The notes: generated from the letters alone by a model not told the origin. A DNA stretch of 11,743 nt from Cytophagaceae bacterium (GCA_947459055.1 CANHCG010000021.1:1-11743); one strand, 5' to 3'. Counted from the first letter of the stretch, positions 1-8,059 are shown. A program made the numbers and translations.

Positions 1-669
1 ATTACGTTCCGCAATATGACAAAGCGGTAAATAACTAATGAAACGGGTATTTGGTGTATCTAAATAGGCAATTTCCCTAGCCAAATTCAAGGCGAGGGCG
101 ATGGATTTATTGGAGATCATGACCCCTTTCGGTGAACCCGTGGTGCCTGATGTATAGACAATCGTAGCTAATTCTGAATGAATAGGTTTATGGATCTGGG
201 GGATCATCGGGTAATCATTCAGTACTTTATCCCAAAAGACACCCTCTCCACCTTCCGACTCAGGCGTATGCAATAATAAAACATGCGGCGGGATTCCCTT
301 TTTCATTTCCTCCCAGTTGTCCAGTTTTCCAACGATTAGAATTTGGCAATCGGAATGAACCAATACCTGATTTAATTGAGGACCCGTTAAGGTCGCATAA
401 AAGGGAACAGAAATGGCACCAGCACAAGAAATGGCTAAATCGGATAAAATCCAGTAGGATGAATTTTTTGATAAGATTCCGATATGTTTGGGGCCATCCT
501 TCAGATTGTTCTTCAGGAAATTAGCGATTTTTTTGACAATTTCGCCGGAGTTTTGGTATGAAAAATCGATGTATTCGGCGCCGATGGGTTGTTTTAAAAA
601 AATATCTGTTGGTTTTTCAGAAACCCAATGAAGGAAATTTTCGAGGTTGCTTTGGTAGCTGCTCAGCAT
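1..669 (-). CDS. Long-chain fatty-acid--CoA ligase (AMP-forming), N-terminal part, truncated by window edge
   Basis: This leftward reading frame opens with ATG at 669 and stays open for 223 codons to base 1, so the C-terminal half lies outside the window. The family activates free fatty acids with ATP to acyl-AMP and then acyl-CoA, for degradation or lipid synthesis. The AMP-binding P-loop signature YTSGTTGSPKGVM is at residues 172-184. The motif LPLCHIAER at residues 214-222 is typical of the FAA1/ACSL long-chain branch and not of acetyl-CoA synthetases. The start lies 22 nt downstream of the biotin ligase stop on the same strand with no terminator between, so the two are probably co-transcribed. 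Family assignment is firm. Chain-length preference cannot be judged without the C-terminus. Confidence 0.9.
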   Translation of the reverse strand, partial: MLSSYQSNLENFLHWVSEKPTDIFLKQPIGAEYIDFSYQNSGEIVKKIANFLKNNLKDGPKHIGILSKNSSYWILSDLAISCAGAISVPFYATLTGPQLNQVLVHSDCQILIVGKLDNWEEMKKGIPPHVLLLHTPESEGGEGVFWDKVLNDYPMIPQIHKPIHSELATIVYTSGTTGSPKGVMISNKSIALALNLAREIAYLDTPNTRFISYLPLCHIAERN

Positions 670-691
670 ATAGAATGGTCGAGGGGATAGG

Positions 692-1483
692 TTAAATGTC
701 CTTAAAAATAAAACATAATTCCTTTAAATCATACCATTTTTGTTCATTGTTTCGTTCGAGGCAAATAAGCCCTTGAGCATTTACTTCTAAAATTTTCCCG
801 CTAAAGGTTCCAAGCGCATCTTGGTACAAGGCTTCCTGCTGATGTTGGAATAAATGTGAATGATAGTTTAGGTCGAGGTGGCTGAAGTCTTTTTGTTGAA
901 ATCGTATGTATTGCATTTCGATTCCCAAGGAAATGGCTTGGTAAATTTCTTCGATGGCGATGGCTTGCGGGTCTTGGAGGTATTTTTTGAGTGAAATGGC
1001 GCGTAAATCGGGGAATTCAGTTTGGTTGATATTGAGACCGATTCCGATGATAGAAAAGGCCCATTGACCTGCTTGGAAATTACTTTCAATTAGAATTCCA
1101 CCTAATTTTTGGCCCGATAAATAAATATCATTCGGCCATTTGATGGAAAGGGGAAGTTTTTCTCCGTAGCGAATTTGGGCCCAAGATTGGAGACCATGAA
1201 CGATGCCGAGTGCAATGGATTTACTGAGGTAAAATTGATCTGCCAGTGCCTCGTGTCCGGGTTTGAGCAAATAAGAAACAAGGAGGTTTTGATCGGCTTG
1301 TGCGAGCCAATGGTTTCCTCGCTGGCCTTTTCCAGCCGTTTGATGACCTGCGATCCAGGCAAAACCTTCGGGTAAATCAGCGGAAAGAGCTTCTTCGAAA
1401 CCAAGGGAATTGGTGGAAGGGCAGGTGGGGAGATATTTTGAATATTTGCCAACGAACCGAGTGGGTGCTTGATATTTGTTCAA
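692..1483 (-). CDS. birA: Biotin--[acetyl-CoA-carboxylase] ligase, monofunctional (no DNA-binding domain)
   Basis: The enzyme joins biotin to the carrier-protein lysine of acetyl-CoA carboxylase and other carboxylases through biotinyl-5'-AMP. The 263-residue protein shows the BPL/LplA catalytic fold motifs: STN (23-25), the adenylate-binding loop AGKGQRGNHW (50-59, the GRGRRG loop of E. coli BirA), KWPNDI (115-120), and KLGGILIE (126-133) carrying the catalytic-type Lys126. A short C-terminal domain follows. The winged-helix repressor domain of E. coli BirA is absent, so this is a class I ligase that should not regulate biotin genes. The start is TTG at 1483: an in-frame TAA lies two codons upstream and there is no in-frame ATG before the STN motif. 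It is divergent from rsfS and probably heads an operon with the acyl-CoA synthetase. Confidence 0.92.
   Translation of the reverse strand: MNKYQAPTRFVGKYSKYLPTCPSTNSLGFEEALSADLPEGFAWIAGHQTAGKGQRGNHWLAQADQNLLVSYLLKPGHEALADQFYLSKSIALGIVHGLQSWAQIRYGEKLPLSIKWPNDIYLSGQKLGGILIESNFQAGQWAFSIIGIGLNINQTEFPDLRAISLKKYLQDPQAIAIEEIYQAISLGIEMQYIRFQQKDFSHLDLNYHSHLFQHQQEALYQDALGTFSGKILEVNAQGLICLERNNEQKWYDLKELCFIFKDI
1445..1478 (+). promoter_or_regulatory. Weak candidate promoter for rsfS inside the birA 5' end
   Basis: TTTG at 1445-1448 is followed after 22 nt by GATATTTG at 1471-1478, one mismatch from the TAnnTTTG consensus of Bacteroidota. It would start transcription near 1485, about 60 nt before the rsfS ATG. 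The region is AT-rich, so chance matches are likely and the call is tentative. Confidence 0.2.
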
Positions 1484-1513
1484 TTTTTATTTGTAATTTT
1501 AGGGTTACAAGAA

Positions 1514-1521
1514 CAAATTTA
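1514..1521 (-). promoter_or_regulatory. Candidate -7 box (TAAATTTG) for birA
   Basis: Read on the minus strand this is TAAATTTG, an exact match to the Bacteroidota primary-sigma -7 consensus TAnnTTTG. A start about 6-7 nt downstream would leave a leader of roughly 25 nt before the TTG start at 1483. No good TTTG -33 element sits at the usual 17-23 nt distance, so the call rests on one box. The same 11 bases, ACAAATTTAAT on the plus strand, recur in the other divergent gap at 11334-11344. Confidence 0.35.
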
Positions 1522-1546
1522 ATTTTTATTCGTTTATAAACCATAT

Positions 1547-1933
1547 ATGCCTAAAAGTCCTAAAAAAGCCACACCATCAGTGGATGCATCTGAAGAAATT
1601 GTCCAATGGGTGGTCAAAGGAATGCAAGAGAAAAAAGCCCAAGAAATAGTTGTCATGGACTTACGCGGCGTAACCAATGCATTTACTGATTTTTTTGTGA
1701 TTTGTTCGGGTACTTCGGACACACAAATCGAGGCGATTGCGGATTCCGTGGATAAGGAAGTGTGGGAATCTGGAAAGATTCATGTGCATGCGATGGAGGG
1801 AAAGGCGAATCGGGAATGGATATTGATGGATTATTACGATGTGATCGTCCATGTATTTTTGAAGGAAAAGCGTACATTTTTTAAATTGGAGGAACTTTGG
1901 GGGGATGCGGTGTTTACCAATATTCCAGATTAA
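1547..1933 (+). CDS. rsfS: Ribosome silencing factor RsfS (Iojap/DUF143 family)
   Basis: RsfS binds ribosomal protein L14 on the 50S subunit and blocks joining with 30S, lowering translation in starvation or stationary phase. The 128-residue protein is of normal family length and carries the family hallmarks in order: MDLRGV (37-42), the TDFFVICSGTSDTQ block (47-60), an EGKANREWILMDYYDV block near residue 90, VHVF, and the closing LEELWGDA. The ATG at 1547 leaves a short Lys/Pro-rich leader before the first helix. It is followed after 76 nt by ftsH on the same strand. In my recollection rsfS next to ftsH is a recurrent Bacteroidota arrangement. The function is inferred from family membership, which is strong. 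Confidence 0.93.
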   Translation: MPKSPKKATPSVDASEEIVQWVVKGMQEKKAQEIVVMDLRGVTNAFTDFFVICSGTSDTQIEAIADSVDKEVWESGKIHVHAMEGKANREWILMDYYDVIVHVFLKEKRTFFKLEELWGDAVFTNIPD

Positions 1934-2009
1934 TTCCATCTTTATTTTTTTTGAAAGCGAACTATTTATAGGGAATTCGAGTTTGTAATTCCAAATACGA
2001 ATAAGCAAC

Positions 2010-4136
2010 ATGGCAAAACAAGGAAGTAATTTTAAAAACAGTAAACGATCAGGATTACCTCCTCGCTTACCTAAAAAACCCGTAGGCGGCATGCAGAGTT
2101 GGATGGTGATTGGTCTCGCCATTGCTATGATTAGTATGTTTTTCTTTACCAAAGAACGGACTTTGCAGGAAATCACACAGAAGCAATTTGAGTCCATGAT
2201 TCTTCAAAAAGAAGTGGAATCGGTGACGATTGTGAATGATCGTTTGGTTGAGGTTAGTTTAAAATCCACTTTCGTAAATAAATACTTCAAAACGGCTCCT
2301 CAGTCCCTAGTGACTGTAAAACAGGGCCCTCATTTTGAGTTTCCGATTATTTCCAAAGAGGGTTTTGAGCATTTTTTAGAGGATCGTCAAAAGGATTTCC
2401 CTCGGAATGAACGCATTTTTGCAACGCCTGAAACACGTACTGGGCCTTTAGATTGGTTAGGTACTTGGGGGTTCTTCATCTTGATGGGCTTAAGTTTTTA
2501 CTTCTTATTTTTCCGCATGGGTGGCGGTGGTGGCGCTGGTGGGCAGATCTTTAATATCGGCCGGAGTCGTGCGACGCTAACTGAGGGCGAATCTAAAGTT
2601 AAAACTACTTTTAATGATGTGGCGGGTTTGGATGAGGCGAAAGAAGAGATTCAGGAGATTGTTGAGTTCTTAAAATTCCCTAAAAAATTCACAGATCTAG
2701 GCGGTAAAATTCCGAAAGGAGCCTTATTAGTAGGTCCTCCGGGAACGGGTAAAACCTTATTAGCAAAGGCTGTGGCGGGTGAAGCAGGTGTTCCATTTTT
2801 CTCCTTGTCGGGTTCCGATTTTGTAGAAATGTTTGTAGGGGTGGGTGCTGCACGTGTACGTGATTTGTTTAAGCAGGCTAAGGAAAAAGCGCCTTGTATT
2901 ATTTTTATTGACGAGATAGATGCAGTGGGTCGATCGCGGGGTCGTGGTCAAATGCCGGGATCGAATGATGAGCGGGAGAATACATTGAACAGTTTATTGG
3001 TCGAAATGGATGGTTTCGCGACGGATTCTGGAATTATCATTATGGCGGCAACGAACCGTCCGGATGTATTAGATCCAGCTTTATTACGCCCTGGTCGGTT
3101 TGATCGCACGATATCGATTGACAAACCGGATATTATTGGTCGGGAAGCGATTTTCAAAGTACACTTAAAGCCTTTGAAATTAGCACAGGATGTCGATCCG
3201 AAGGAATTATCGGCCCAAACGCCAGGTTTTGCCGGCGCTGAAATTGCCAATGTTTGTAATGAGGCGGCTTTGATTGCAGCCCGTAGAAATAAGTCGGCCG
3301 TGGACATGGATGATTTCCAAGAGGCGATGGACCGCGTGATTGGTGGTTTGGAGAAGAAGAACAAATTGATTTCTCCATTAGAGAAGAAAATTGTAGCTTA
3401 TCATGAGGCGGGCCATGCGATTGCAGGTTGGTTTTTAGAGCATGCGAATCCCTTGGTAAAGGTGTCGATTGTGCCACGTGGGGTAGCGGCTTTGGGATAT
3501 GCACAATACTTGCCCAAAGAGCAGTTTTTGTATCGTACGGAGCAATTGATGGATGAAATGTGTGTTACCTTGGGCGGACGTGCTGCGGAAGAAATCATGT
3601 TTGGTAAAATCTCCACGGGGGCACAAAATGATTTAGAGCGAATTACCAAATTAGCTTATTCCATGGTAACGGTTTATGGAATGAATGAGAAATTAGGGAA
3701 CATTTCGTATTATGATTCGAAGGGTTCTGAATACCAATTTAATAAACCTTATTCTGAACAAACAGCGCGTGAAATCGATGAGGAAGTTCGAAAGATTATT
3801 GCGGAGGCCTATGTGAGGACAAAGAAATTATTGAAGGATAAAAAGGATAAATTAACGATTTTAGCGGAGCAATTATTGAAAAAAGAAGTTCTTTTTCAAA
3901 GTGATTTGGAAGAATTAGTAGGGCCTCGACCTTTTGAACAATTGACTTCCTATCAAGAATTCATCAAAGGCGAAACCGAGAAGAAGCGGAAAGATGCTAA
4001 GGATGAACGAGATTTAGCCGAGAGCGAAAAGATTAAAGTGCCTCGCAAGCCAGCAGCCAAAGCCAAGCCTGAAGAAGAGGCAGCGGTGGAGGTTAAAAAG
4101 CCGGTTCGGAAACGGACCCCAAAGCCAAAAGAATAA
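2010..4136 (+). CDS. ftsH: ATP-dependent zinc metalloprotease FtsH
   Basis: This is a membrane-anchored AAA+ protease that degrades misassembled membrane proteins and short-lived regulators. Visible parts of the 708-residue protein are: a basic N-terminus, TM1 at about 30-46, an extracytoplasmic FtsH_ext domain at about 50-145, TM2 at about 150-168, and a glycine-rich linker (171-178). The AAA+ module has Walker A GPPGTGKT (242-249), Walker B IIFIDE (297-302), and the second region of homology with ATNRPD (347-352) and arginine fingers R360 and R363. The M41 zinc motif HEAGH is at 465-469, and the likely third ligand is D541 in TGAQND. All key residues are intact. E. coli FtsH is about 644 residues; the excess here is mostly a charged Lys/Glu/Pro/Ala-rich tail from about 655. 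The gene ends just before an intrinsic terminator. Confidence 0.98.
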   Translation: MAKQGSNFKNSKRSGLPPRLPKKPVGGMQSWMVIGLAIAMISMFFFTKERTLQEITQKQFESMILQKEVESVTIVNDRLVEVSLKSTFVNKYFKTAPQSLVTVKQGPHFEFPIISKEGFEHFLEDRQKDFPRNERIFATPETRTGPLDWLGTWGFFILMGLSFYFLFFRMGGGGGAGGQIFNIGRSRATLTEGESKVKTTFNDVAGLDEAKEEIQEIVEFLKFPKKFTDLGGKIPKGALLVGPPGTGKTLLAKAVAGEAGVPFFSLSGSDFVEMFVGVGAARVRDLFKQAKEKAPCIIFIDEIDAVGRSRGRGQMPGSNDERENTLNSLLVEMDGFATDSGIIIMAATNRPDVLDPALLRPGRFDRTISIDKPDIIGREAIFKVHLKPLKLAQDVDPKELSAQTPGFAGAEIANVCNEAALIAARRNKSAVDMDDFQEAMDRVIGGLEKKNKLISPLEKKIVAYHEAGHAIAGWFLEHANPLVKVSIVPRGVAALGYAQYLPKEQFLYRTEQLMDEMCVTLGGRAAEEIMFGKISTGAQNDLERITKLAYSMVTVYGMNEKLGNISYYDSKGSEYQFNKPYSEQTAREIDEEVRKIIAEAYVRTKKLLKDKKDKLTILAEQLLKKEVLFQSDLEELVGPRPFEQLTSYQEFIKGETEKKRKDAKDERDLAESEKIKVPRKPAAKAKPEEEAAVEVKKPVRKRTPKPKE

Positions 4137-4140
4137 ATAG

Positions 4141-4164
4141 AGGGTGGTCTTTCCACCCTTTTTT
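4141..4164 (+). terminator. Rho-independent terminator of ftsH, flush with the lpxH start
   Basis: AGGGTGG (4141-4147) pairs perfectly with CCACCCT (4153-4159) across a 5-nt loop, and a T run follows to 4164. It starts 5 nt after the ftsH stop. The first ATG of the next gene begins at 4165, immediately after the T run, so lpxH transcription must come from read-through or from a promoter inside ftsH. Confidence 0.8.
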
Positions 4165-4980
4165 ATGACGATGAAGCAGATACAAATCCCCTTGGGCAAA
4201 AAGGCCTATTTCGCGTCCGATTTTCATTTAGGCTTTCCAAGTCATGAGGAATCCCGTATGCGTGAGAAGCATGTATTGGCTTGGTTGGATCTCGTCGAAC
4301 AGGACGGATCAGACCTCTTTCTAATGGGAGACCTTTTCGATTTTTGGTTTGAGTATCAAGAGGTAGTTCCCAAAGGATTTGTTCGATTTATAGGACGTTT
4401 GGCTAATTTATCAGACCAAGGAATTTGTATTCATATATTTGTGGGGAACCATGATTTGTGGATGGCGGATTATTTTGAAAAAGAAATTTCAGCTAAGATT
4501 TATAGGGAACCAACGGAGTTTCAATTCTCAACTTCAGAAAAATCTTTCCGAGTTTTACTTGGACATGGAGACGGATTAGGCCCTGGCGATTATGGATATA
4601 AGTTCCTGAAACGTATTTTTACTAATCCAATAGCTCGTTGGCTTTTTAAAGTCTTGCATCCTGATTTGGGGATTCGCCTCGCGCATTTTTGGTCGAACAC
4701 TCGAAAATCCAATACGATTCAAGCAGGGGAGGTGCCCTTTAACCCAGAGACAGATTTTATTTTGTCTTTTGTAAGGGATCGGTTTCGACAGGATGCCCAA
4801 CAACATTTGGCCTGCGATGCCTATGTCTTTGGTCATCGACATCATCCGATTGAATTTGCATTAGATGGCCATTCGTCGTATTTCAATTTAGGGGATTGGT
4901 TTAGTCCTCAATTCAAGAACGCTTATTATTTGACCATAGATGAAAAACGTATCGAATTTTTGCATTTTCCTCGGACTTAG
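4165..4980 (+). CDS. lpxH: UDP-2,3-diacylglucosamine diphosphatase, LpxH-like calcineurin-type phosphoesterase
   Basis: LpxH hydrolyses UDP-2,3-diacylglucosamine to lipid X and UMP in lipid A synthesis, at the inner face of the cytoplasmic membrane. The metal-binding motifs of the family are all present, numbered from ATG 4165: DFHLG (D19, H21), GDLFDFWFE (D56), GNHD (N95), GHGDGLGPGDYGYK (H134) and GHRHH (H224, H226). The middle part (about 143-190) is helical and hydrophobic, consistent with the lipid-binding cap. The frame can be extended to a GTG at 4144, but that codon lies in the ftsH terminator stem, so ATG 4165 (271 residues) or ATG 4171 is preferred. Its last 41 nt overlap the GH32 gene in another frame. 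Another metallophosphoesterase role is possible but less likely. Confidence 0.82.
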   Translation: MTMKQIQIPLGKKAYFASDFHLGFPSHEESRMREKHVLAWLDLVEQDGSDLFLMGDLFDFWFEYQEVVPKGFVRFIGRLANLSDQGICIHIFVGNHDLWMADYFEKEISAKIYREPTEFQFSTSEKSFRVLLGHGDGLGPGDYGYKFLKRIFTNPIARWLFKVLHPDLGIRLAHFWSNTRKSNTIQAGEVPFNPETDFILSFVRDRFRQDAQQHLACDAYVFGHRHHPIEFALDGHSSYFNLGDWFSPQFKNAYYLTIDEKRIEFLHFPRT

Positions 4981-6436
4981 TTTACTCCTAGGGACTTCCA
5001 TTTTTGCGCAGGTTCCTACGGAATCATGGCGTCCGTCGATTCATTTCTCACCTAAGAAAAATTGGACAAATGACCCTAATGGTCTTTTGTATTACAAAGG
5101 TGAATATCATTTGTTTTTTCAGTATAATCCAAAGGGAAATGAATGGGGAAATATGAGTTGGGGTCATGCGAAAAGCAAGGATCTGACCCATTGGACTGAA
5201 TTACCTGTCGCCATTCCCCATGATTCAGCCTATATATTTTCAGGTTGCGTGGTCTGGGATAAGTCGCACGTATCGGGTTTAGGTGATCCTAAAAAGGATT
5301 TATTAATCGCGATTTATACTGCCGATTTTCCCAATACACGACAAGAGCAGCATCTTGCCTATTCGAATGACGATGGTTTGACATGGACTAAATATGCCTT
5401 AAATCCCATTTTAAATATTAACATGAAGGATTTTAGGGATCCTAATATTATTTGGCATGCGGCGAGTCAACAATTCGTTATGAGTGTGGTTAAACCCCAT
5501 GAATTTGCCGTTCAGTTTTATGGTTCAAAGGATTTGATACATTGGGAAATTTTAAGCCAGTTTGCTCAGCAAGGCGACTCTGGAATGATTTGGGAATGTC
5601 CAGCTTTGGTTGAATTACCGATTGAAGGCAGCAAAGAAAGCAAATGGGTGTTATCCGTTTCTTCCCAAGGACCCTACAAAGGCTCTGTAGGGATGCAGTA
5701 TTTTGTTGGAAATTTTGATGGAAAGCAATTTGTTAATGAAAATCCCAAGGAACAAGTTTTATATGTGGACCATGGCAAAGATTTTTATGCGGCCATCCCG
5801 TTTTATAATGGGATGAATTCGGAGGTTTTTTGGTTGGGATGGGCGCTTAATTGGGCTTATGCGGGGGAGCAGCCAACTTTCCCTTGGAAAGGGCAAATGT
5901 CCACAGCACGTACGTTGCGATTAGTTCAAACGCAGGCAGGGCTACGATTAAAACAAGTATTTAAGCCCAATTTTGCCTCCATTAAGCCAGATTTAGCTTT
6001 AAAAAATATTCAGATAGGATCTCAGTGGAAATTTCCATCACCTGTTTTATTGAAGGACCAAGTTTATTTGGTAGAGCTTGATTTTAGCGATATGAATTCT
6101 GGGGAATTGCTGATTTCGATTGCCGATGAAGGATCACCTGAAAAATTTAATATTGGAATTTCAACCAAGGAACATAAAATATGGGTTGATCGGAGCCAAT
6201 CGGGCAAGATATTAGGTAATGGATTTGCCCAAATTTCGGAGGCGACTTGGCTACCTGACCGTTCCCGAAAAATTCAGATTTTGGTGGATCGTTCGATTAT
6301 TGAAATTTTAGCGGCCGATGGTACCGTGGCTATGTCGACTTTGCGTTTTCCTGAATCGAAATCTGAAAAATTGTCGATAATCTCCTCCTCGGGTCCGGTA
6401 AATATTCGTGGAATAAAGGTTTGGAAATTAAAATAA
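4940..6436 (+). CDS. Secreted glycoside hydrolase family 32 enzyme (levanase/invertase-like beta-fructosidase)
   Basis: GH32 enzymes release fructose from sucrose, inulin or levan with retention of configuration. The 498-residue protein starts with a hydrophobic signal peptide ending near FAQ (residues 22-24), so it is exported; no lipobox is seen. The five-bladed propeller follows with the catalytic triad intact: nucleophile D45 in WTNDPNG (42-48), transition-state stabiliser D167 in FRDPN (165-169), and acid/base E219 in WECPA (218-222). A C-terminal beta-sandwich covers about 345-498. Its typical VDRSSVEVF-type segment reads VDRSIIEIL here. The ATG at 4940 lies inside lpxH and no later ATG, GTG or TTG would keep the signal peptide. 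No SusC/SusD, fructokinase or sensor is adjacent, so it is an isolated enzyme. The exact substrate cannot be decided from sequence. Confidence 0.9.
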   Translation: MKNVSNFCIFLGLSLLLGTSIFAQVPTESWRPSIHFSPKKNWTNDPNGLLYYKGEYHLFFQYNPKGNEWGNMSWGHAKSKDLTHWTELPVAIPHDSAYIFSGCVVWDKSHVSGLGDPKKDLLIAIYTADFPNTRQEQHLAYSNDDGLTWTKYALNPILNINMKDFRDPNIIWHAASQQFVMSVVKPHEFAVQFYGSKDLIHWEILSQFAQQGDSGMIWECPALVELPIEGSKESKWVLSVSSQGPYKGSVGMQYFVGNFDGKQFVNENPKEQVLYVDHGKDFYAAIPFYNGMNSEVFWLGWALNWAYAGEQPTFPWKGQMSTARTLRLVQTQAGLRLKQVFKPNFASIKPDLALKNIQIGSQWKFPSPVLLKDQVYLVELDFSDMNSGELLISIADEGSPEKFNIGISTKEHKIWVDRSQSGKILGNGFAQISEATWLPDRSRKIQILVDRSIIEILAADGTVAMSTLRFPESKSEKLSIISSSGPVNIRGIKVWKLK

Positions 6437-6497
6437 TGCCATTAGTTCGGTTTATTTTCTTAATTTGAAGTTTGGTTTTCTCTAAAATAAAAATAAA

Positions 6498-7475
6498 ATG
6501 ACGATTTCTCACACTCGCCTTGAGGTAATGACTGAGCTTGCGCGCAAGATGGATTATTTCATGAAGGAATATTTAAATCCCATTGACAGCAATTGGCAGC
6601 CTTCAGATATGTTACCTGATTCGACGAAGGAGTCGTTTTTTGATGAGGTGAAATTATTGCAAGAAGCAGCCAAAGAACTTCCTTATGACTATTGGGCGGT
6701 GTTGATTGGAGATACGATTACAGAGGAGGCATTGCCGACCTACGAGTCCTGGTTGATGGGCATGGAATCTGTCGATCAGATTGACCAAGAAAACGGCTGG
6801 GTTAAATGGATTCGCAATTGGACCGCTGAGGAAAATCGCCACGGAAATTTATTGAATACCTATTTGTATTTGTCGGGCAAGGTCGATATGCATGCAGTGG
6901 CGGTTTCGACCCAACATTTAATTGCCGATGGATTCGATATCGGCACTACCGGAGATCCTTATCGTAATTTTATTTATACCTCTTTTCAAGAAACGGCGAC
7001 GAATGTTTCTCATCGCAGAACGGCATCCTTAGCGAAGCAGCATGGCAATTCTTTGTTGTCTCGTATGTGTGCGCAAATTGCTGCAGATGAATTACGTCAT
7101 GCCAAAGCGTATAAGGCTTTTGTGAGTGAGATATTTCAAATGGATCCCTCGGAAATGATGTTAGCTTTTTCGGATATGATGAAGAAGAAAATTGTCATGC
7201 CGGCACATTTTTTACGCGAAATAAACGGGCAAAAAAGTTCGGTATATGAACATTTTTCGGATGCTGCGCAGCGGATTGGTGTCTATACAACGATGGATTA
7301 TATCACCATCATGCAAGGTTTATTGAAAGATTGGAATATTGAGCAAATAGGCGGATTGAATGATGCGGCTGAGAAAGCGCGTGATTATTTGGTAGCTTTG
7401 CCGGCTCGTTTGGAGCGTTTGGCGGATCGGGTTAAAATTCCTGAATTGGCTTATCCATTTACTTGGATTGCGTAA
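6498..7475 (+). CDS. Soluble acyl-ACP desaturase (plant stearoyl-ACP Delta9-desaturase type, diiron)
   Basis: These enzymes put a cis double bond into acyl chains bound to acyl carrier protein, using O2 and reduced ferredoxin. The 325-residue protein follows the plant FAB2 pattern closely. The expected diiron ligands are present: E76 in ITEEALP, E112 and H115 in EENRHG, E165 in FQETAT, and E198 and H201 in DELRHA. The 53- and 33-residue spacings between the ligand-bearing helices equal those I recall for the castor enzyme. The C-terminus ends in a PFTWI motif like the plant PFSWI. No signal peptide or membrane segment is seen, so it is cytosolic. It is followed by the RNA methyltransferase gene after only 3 nt. 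The double-bond position and preferred chain length cannot be read from sequence. Confidence 0.93.
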   Translation: MTISHTRLEVMTELARKMDYFMKEYLNPIDSNWQPSDMLPDSTKESFFDEVKLLQEAAKELPYDYWAVLIGDTITEEALPTYESWLMGMESVDQIDQENGWVKWIRNWTAEENRHGNLLNTYLYLSGKVDMHAVAVSTQHLIADGFDIGTTGDPYRNFIYTSFQETATNVSHRRTASLAKQHGNSLLSRMCAQIAADELRHAKAYKAFVSEIFQMDPSEMMLAFSDMMKKKIVMPAHFLREINGQKSSVYEHFSDAAQRIGVYTTMDYITIMQGLLKDWNIEQIGGLNDAAEKARDYLVALPARLERLADRVKIPELAYPFTWIA

Positions 7476-7478
7476 AAT

Positions 7479-8015
7479 ATGCATAAAAAATTATCCATGG
7501 ATGAGCTGAATCGGCTCGATGTAAATGCGTTTAAGGAGGTTGAAAAATTTCCATATGTATTTGTTTTGGATGATATACGGAGCATGAATAATATCGGTTC
7601 TGCGTTTCGTACGGGGGATTCGTTTCGTTGTTCACATATCTATTTAACGGGCATTACGGCCCAGCCTCCCCATCGAGAAATTTCGAAAACAGCCTTAGGT
7701 GCAGATGAATCTGTGGATTGGAGTTATTTTGAAGATTCGGCTTCCTGCATAAAGCATCTTAAGAATTTGGGTTATCTAATTGTGTCGATTGAACAGGTTG
7801 AAAACTCTGTTTCCTTAGCTGACTTTGCTCCCCAAAGAAATGAGAAATATGCCTTTGTTTTTGGAAATGAGGTTTTTGGGGTGAGTGAAGATTGGATTAA
7901 GGACTCGGATATTGTGCTTGAAATTCCTCAGTTTGGAACGAAGCACTCCTTAAATGTGTCGGTTTGTATGGGGGTAGTTGCTTGGGATTTTGTTTCAAAA
8001 ATTTTTTCAACCTAG
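7479..8015 (+). CDS. SpoU/TrmH-family tRNA/rRNA 2'-O-methyltransferase
   Basis: SPOUT enzymes transfer a methyl group from S-adenosylmethionine to a ribose 2'-OH in tRNA or rRNA. The 178-residue protein has the three knot motifs: NNIGSAFRT with N38 and R44 (37-45), FVFGNEVFGVS (126-136), and IPQFGTKHSLNVSV (149-161) with N159. There is no added N-terminal RNA-binding domain of the RlmB kind, so it resembles the compact TrmH/TrmL form. The target nucleotide is unknown. The ATG is 3 nt after the desaturase stop, which points to a shared transcript and probably translational coupling. The two activities have no obvious functional link. Confidence 0.88.
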   Translation: MHKKLSMDELNRLDVNAFKEVEKFPYVFVLDDIRSMNNIGSAFRTGDSFRCSHIYLTGITAQPPHREISKTALGADESVDWSYFEDSASCIKHLKNLGYLIVSIEQVENSVSLADFAPQRNEKYAFVFGNEVFGVSEDWIKDSDIVLEIPQFGTKHSLNVSVCMGVVAWDFVSKIFST

Positions 8016-8019
8016 GATT

Positions 8020-8059
8020 TTGTGTTAAATTATGCCATGCCATTAAAATGTTAACACAA
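8020..8059. repeat. 9-bp perfect inverted repeat, 22-nt spacer, upstream of the Lys/Ala-rich gene
   Basis: TTGTGTTAA (8020-8028) and TTAACACAA (8051-8059) are exact reverse complements. A self-complementary decamer TAAAATTTTA follows at 8060-8069. The repeat begins 5 nt after the methyltransferase stop and ends about 60 nt before the next start. No T run follows, so a standard intrinsic terminator is doubtful. It may be an operator for the downstream gene, a weak hairpin at the transcript end, or chance in AT-rich DNA. Confidence 0.45.

Noticed and set aside
839..1483. Lys in place of Arg in the adenylate loop of the biotin ligase (AGKGQRG) as a sign of lost activity
   Set aside because: The rest of the catalytic motifs, including Lys126, are intact, and as I recall this loop variant is common in Bacteroidota ligases.
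1300..1539. Plus-strand open frame of 79 codons opposite birA, and other antisense frames opposite ftsH, lpxH and the ATPase gene
   Set aside because: They are shadows of well-supported genes: no family motifs, no independent start signals, and composition that follows from the opposite coding strand.
1925..1953. Possible weak terminator after rsfS (AGAT/ATCT followed by a T-rich tract)
   Set aside because: A 4-bp AT-rich stem is too weak to support, and rsfS and ftsH are only 76 nt apart, so co-transcription is as likely.
4144..4164. GTG at 4144 as the start of the LpxH-like gene, adding seven residues
   Set aside because: The GTG lies within the stem of the ftsH terminator, and the added residues (Val-Phe-Pro-Pro-Phe-Phe) do not resemble a family N-terminus. 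ATG 4165 or 4171 puts the first metal motif at the expected distance.
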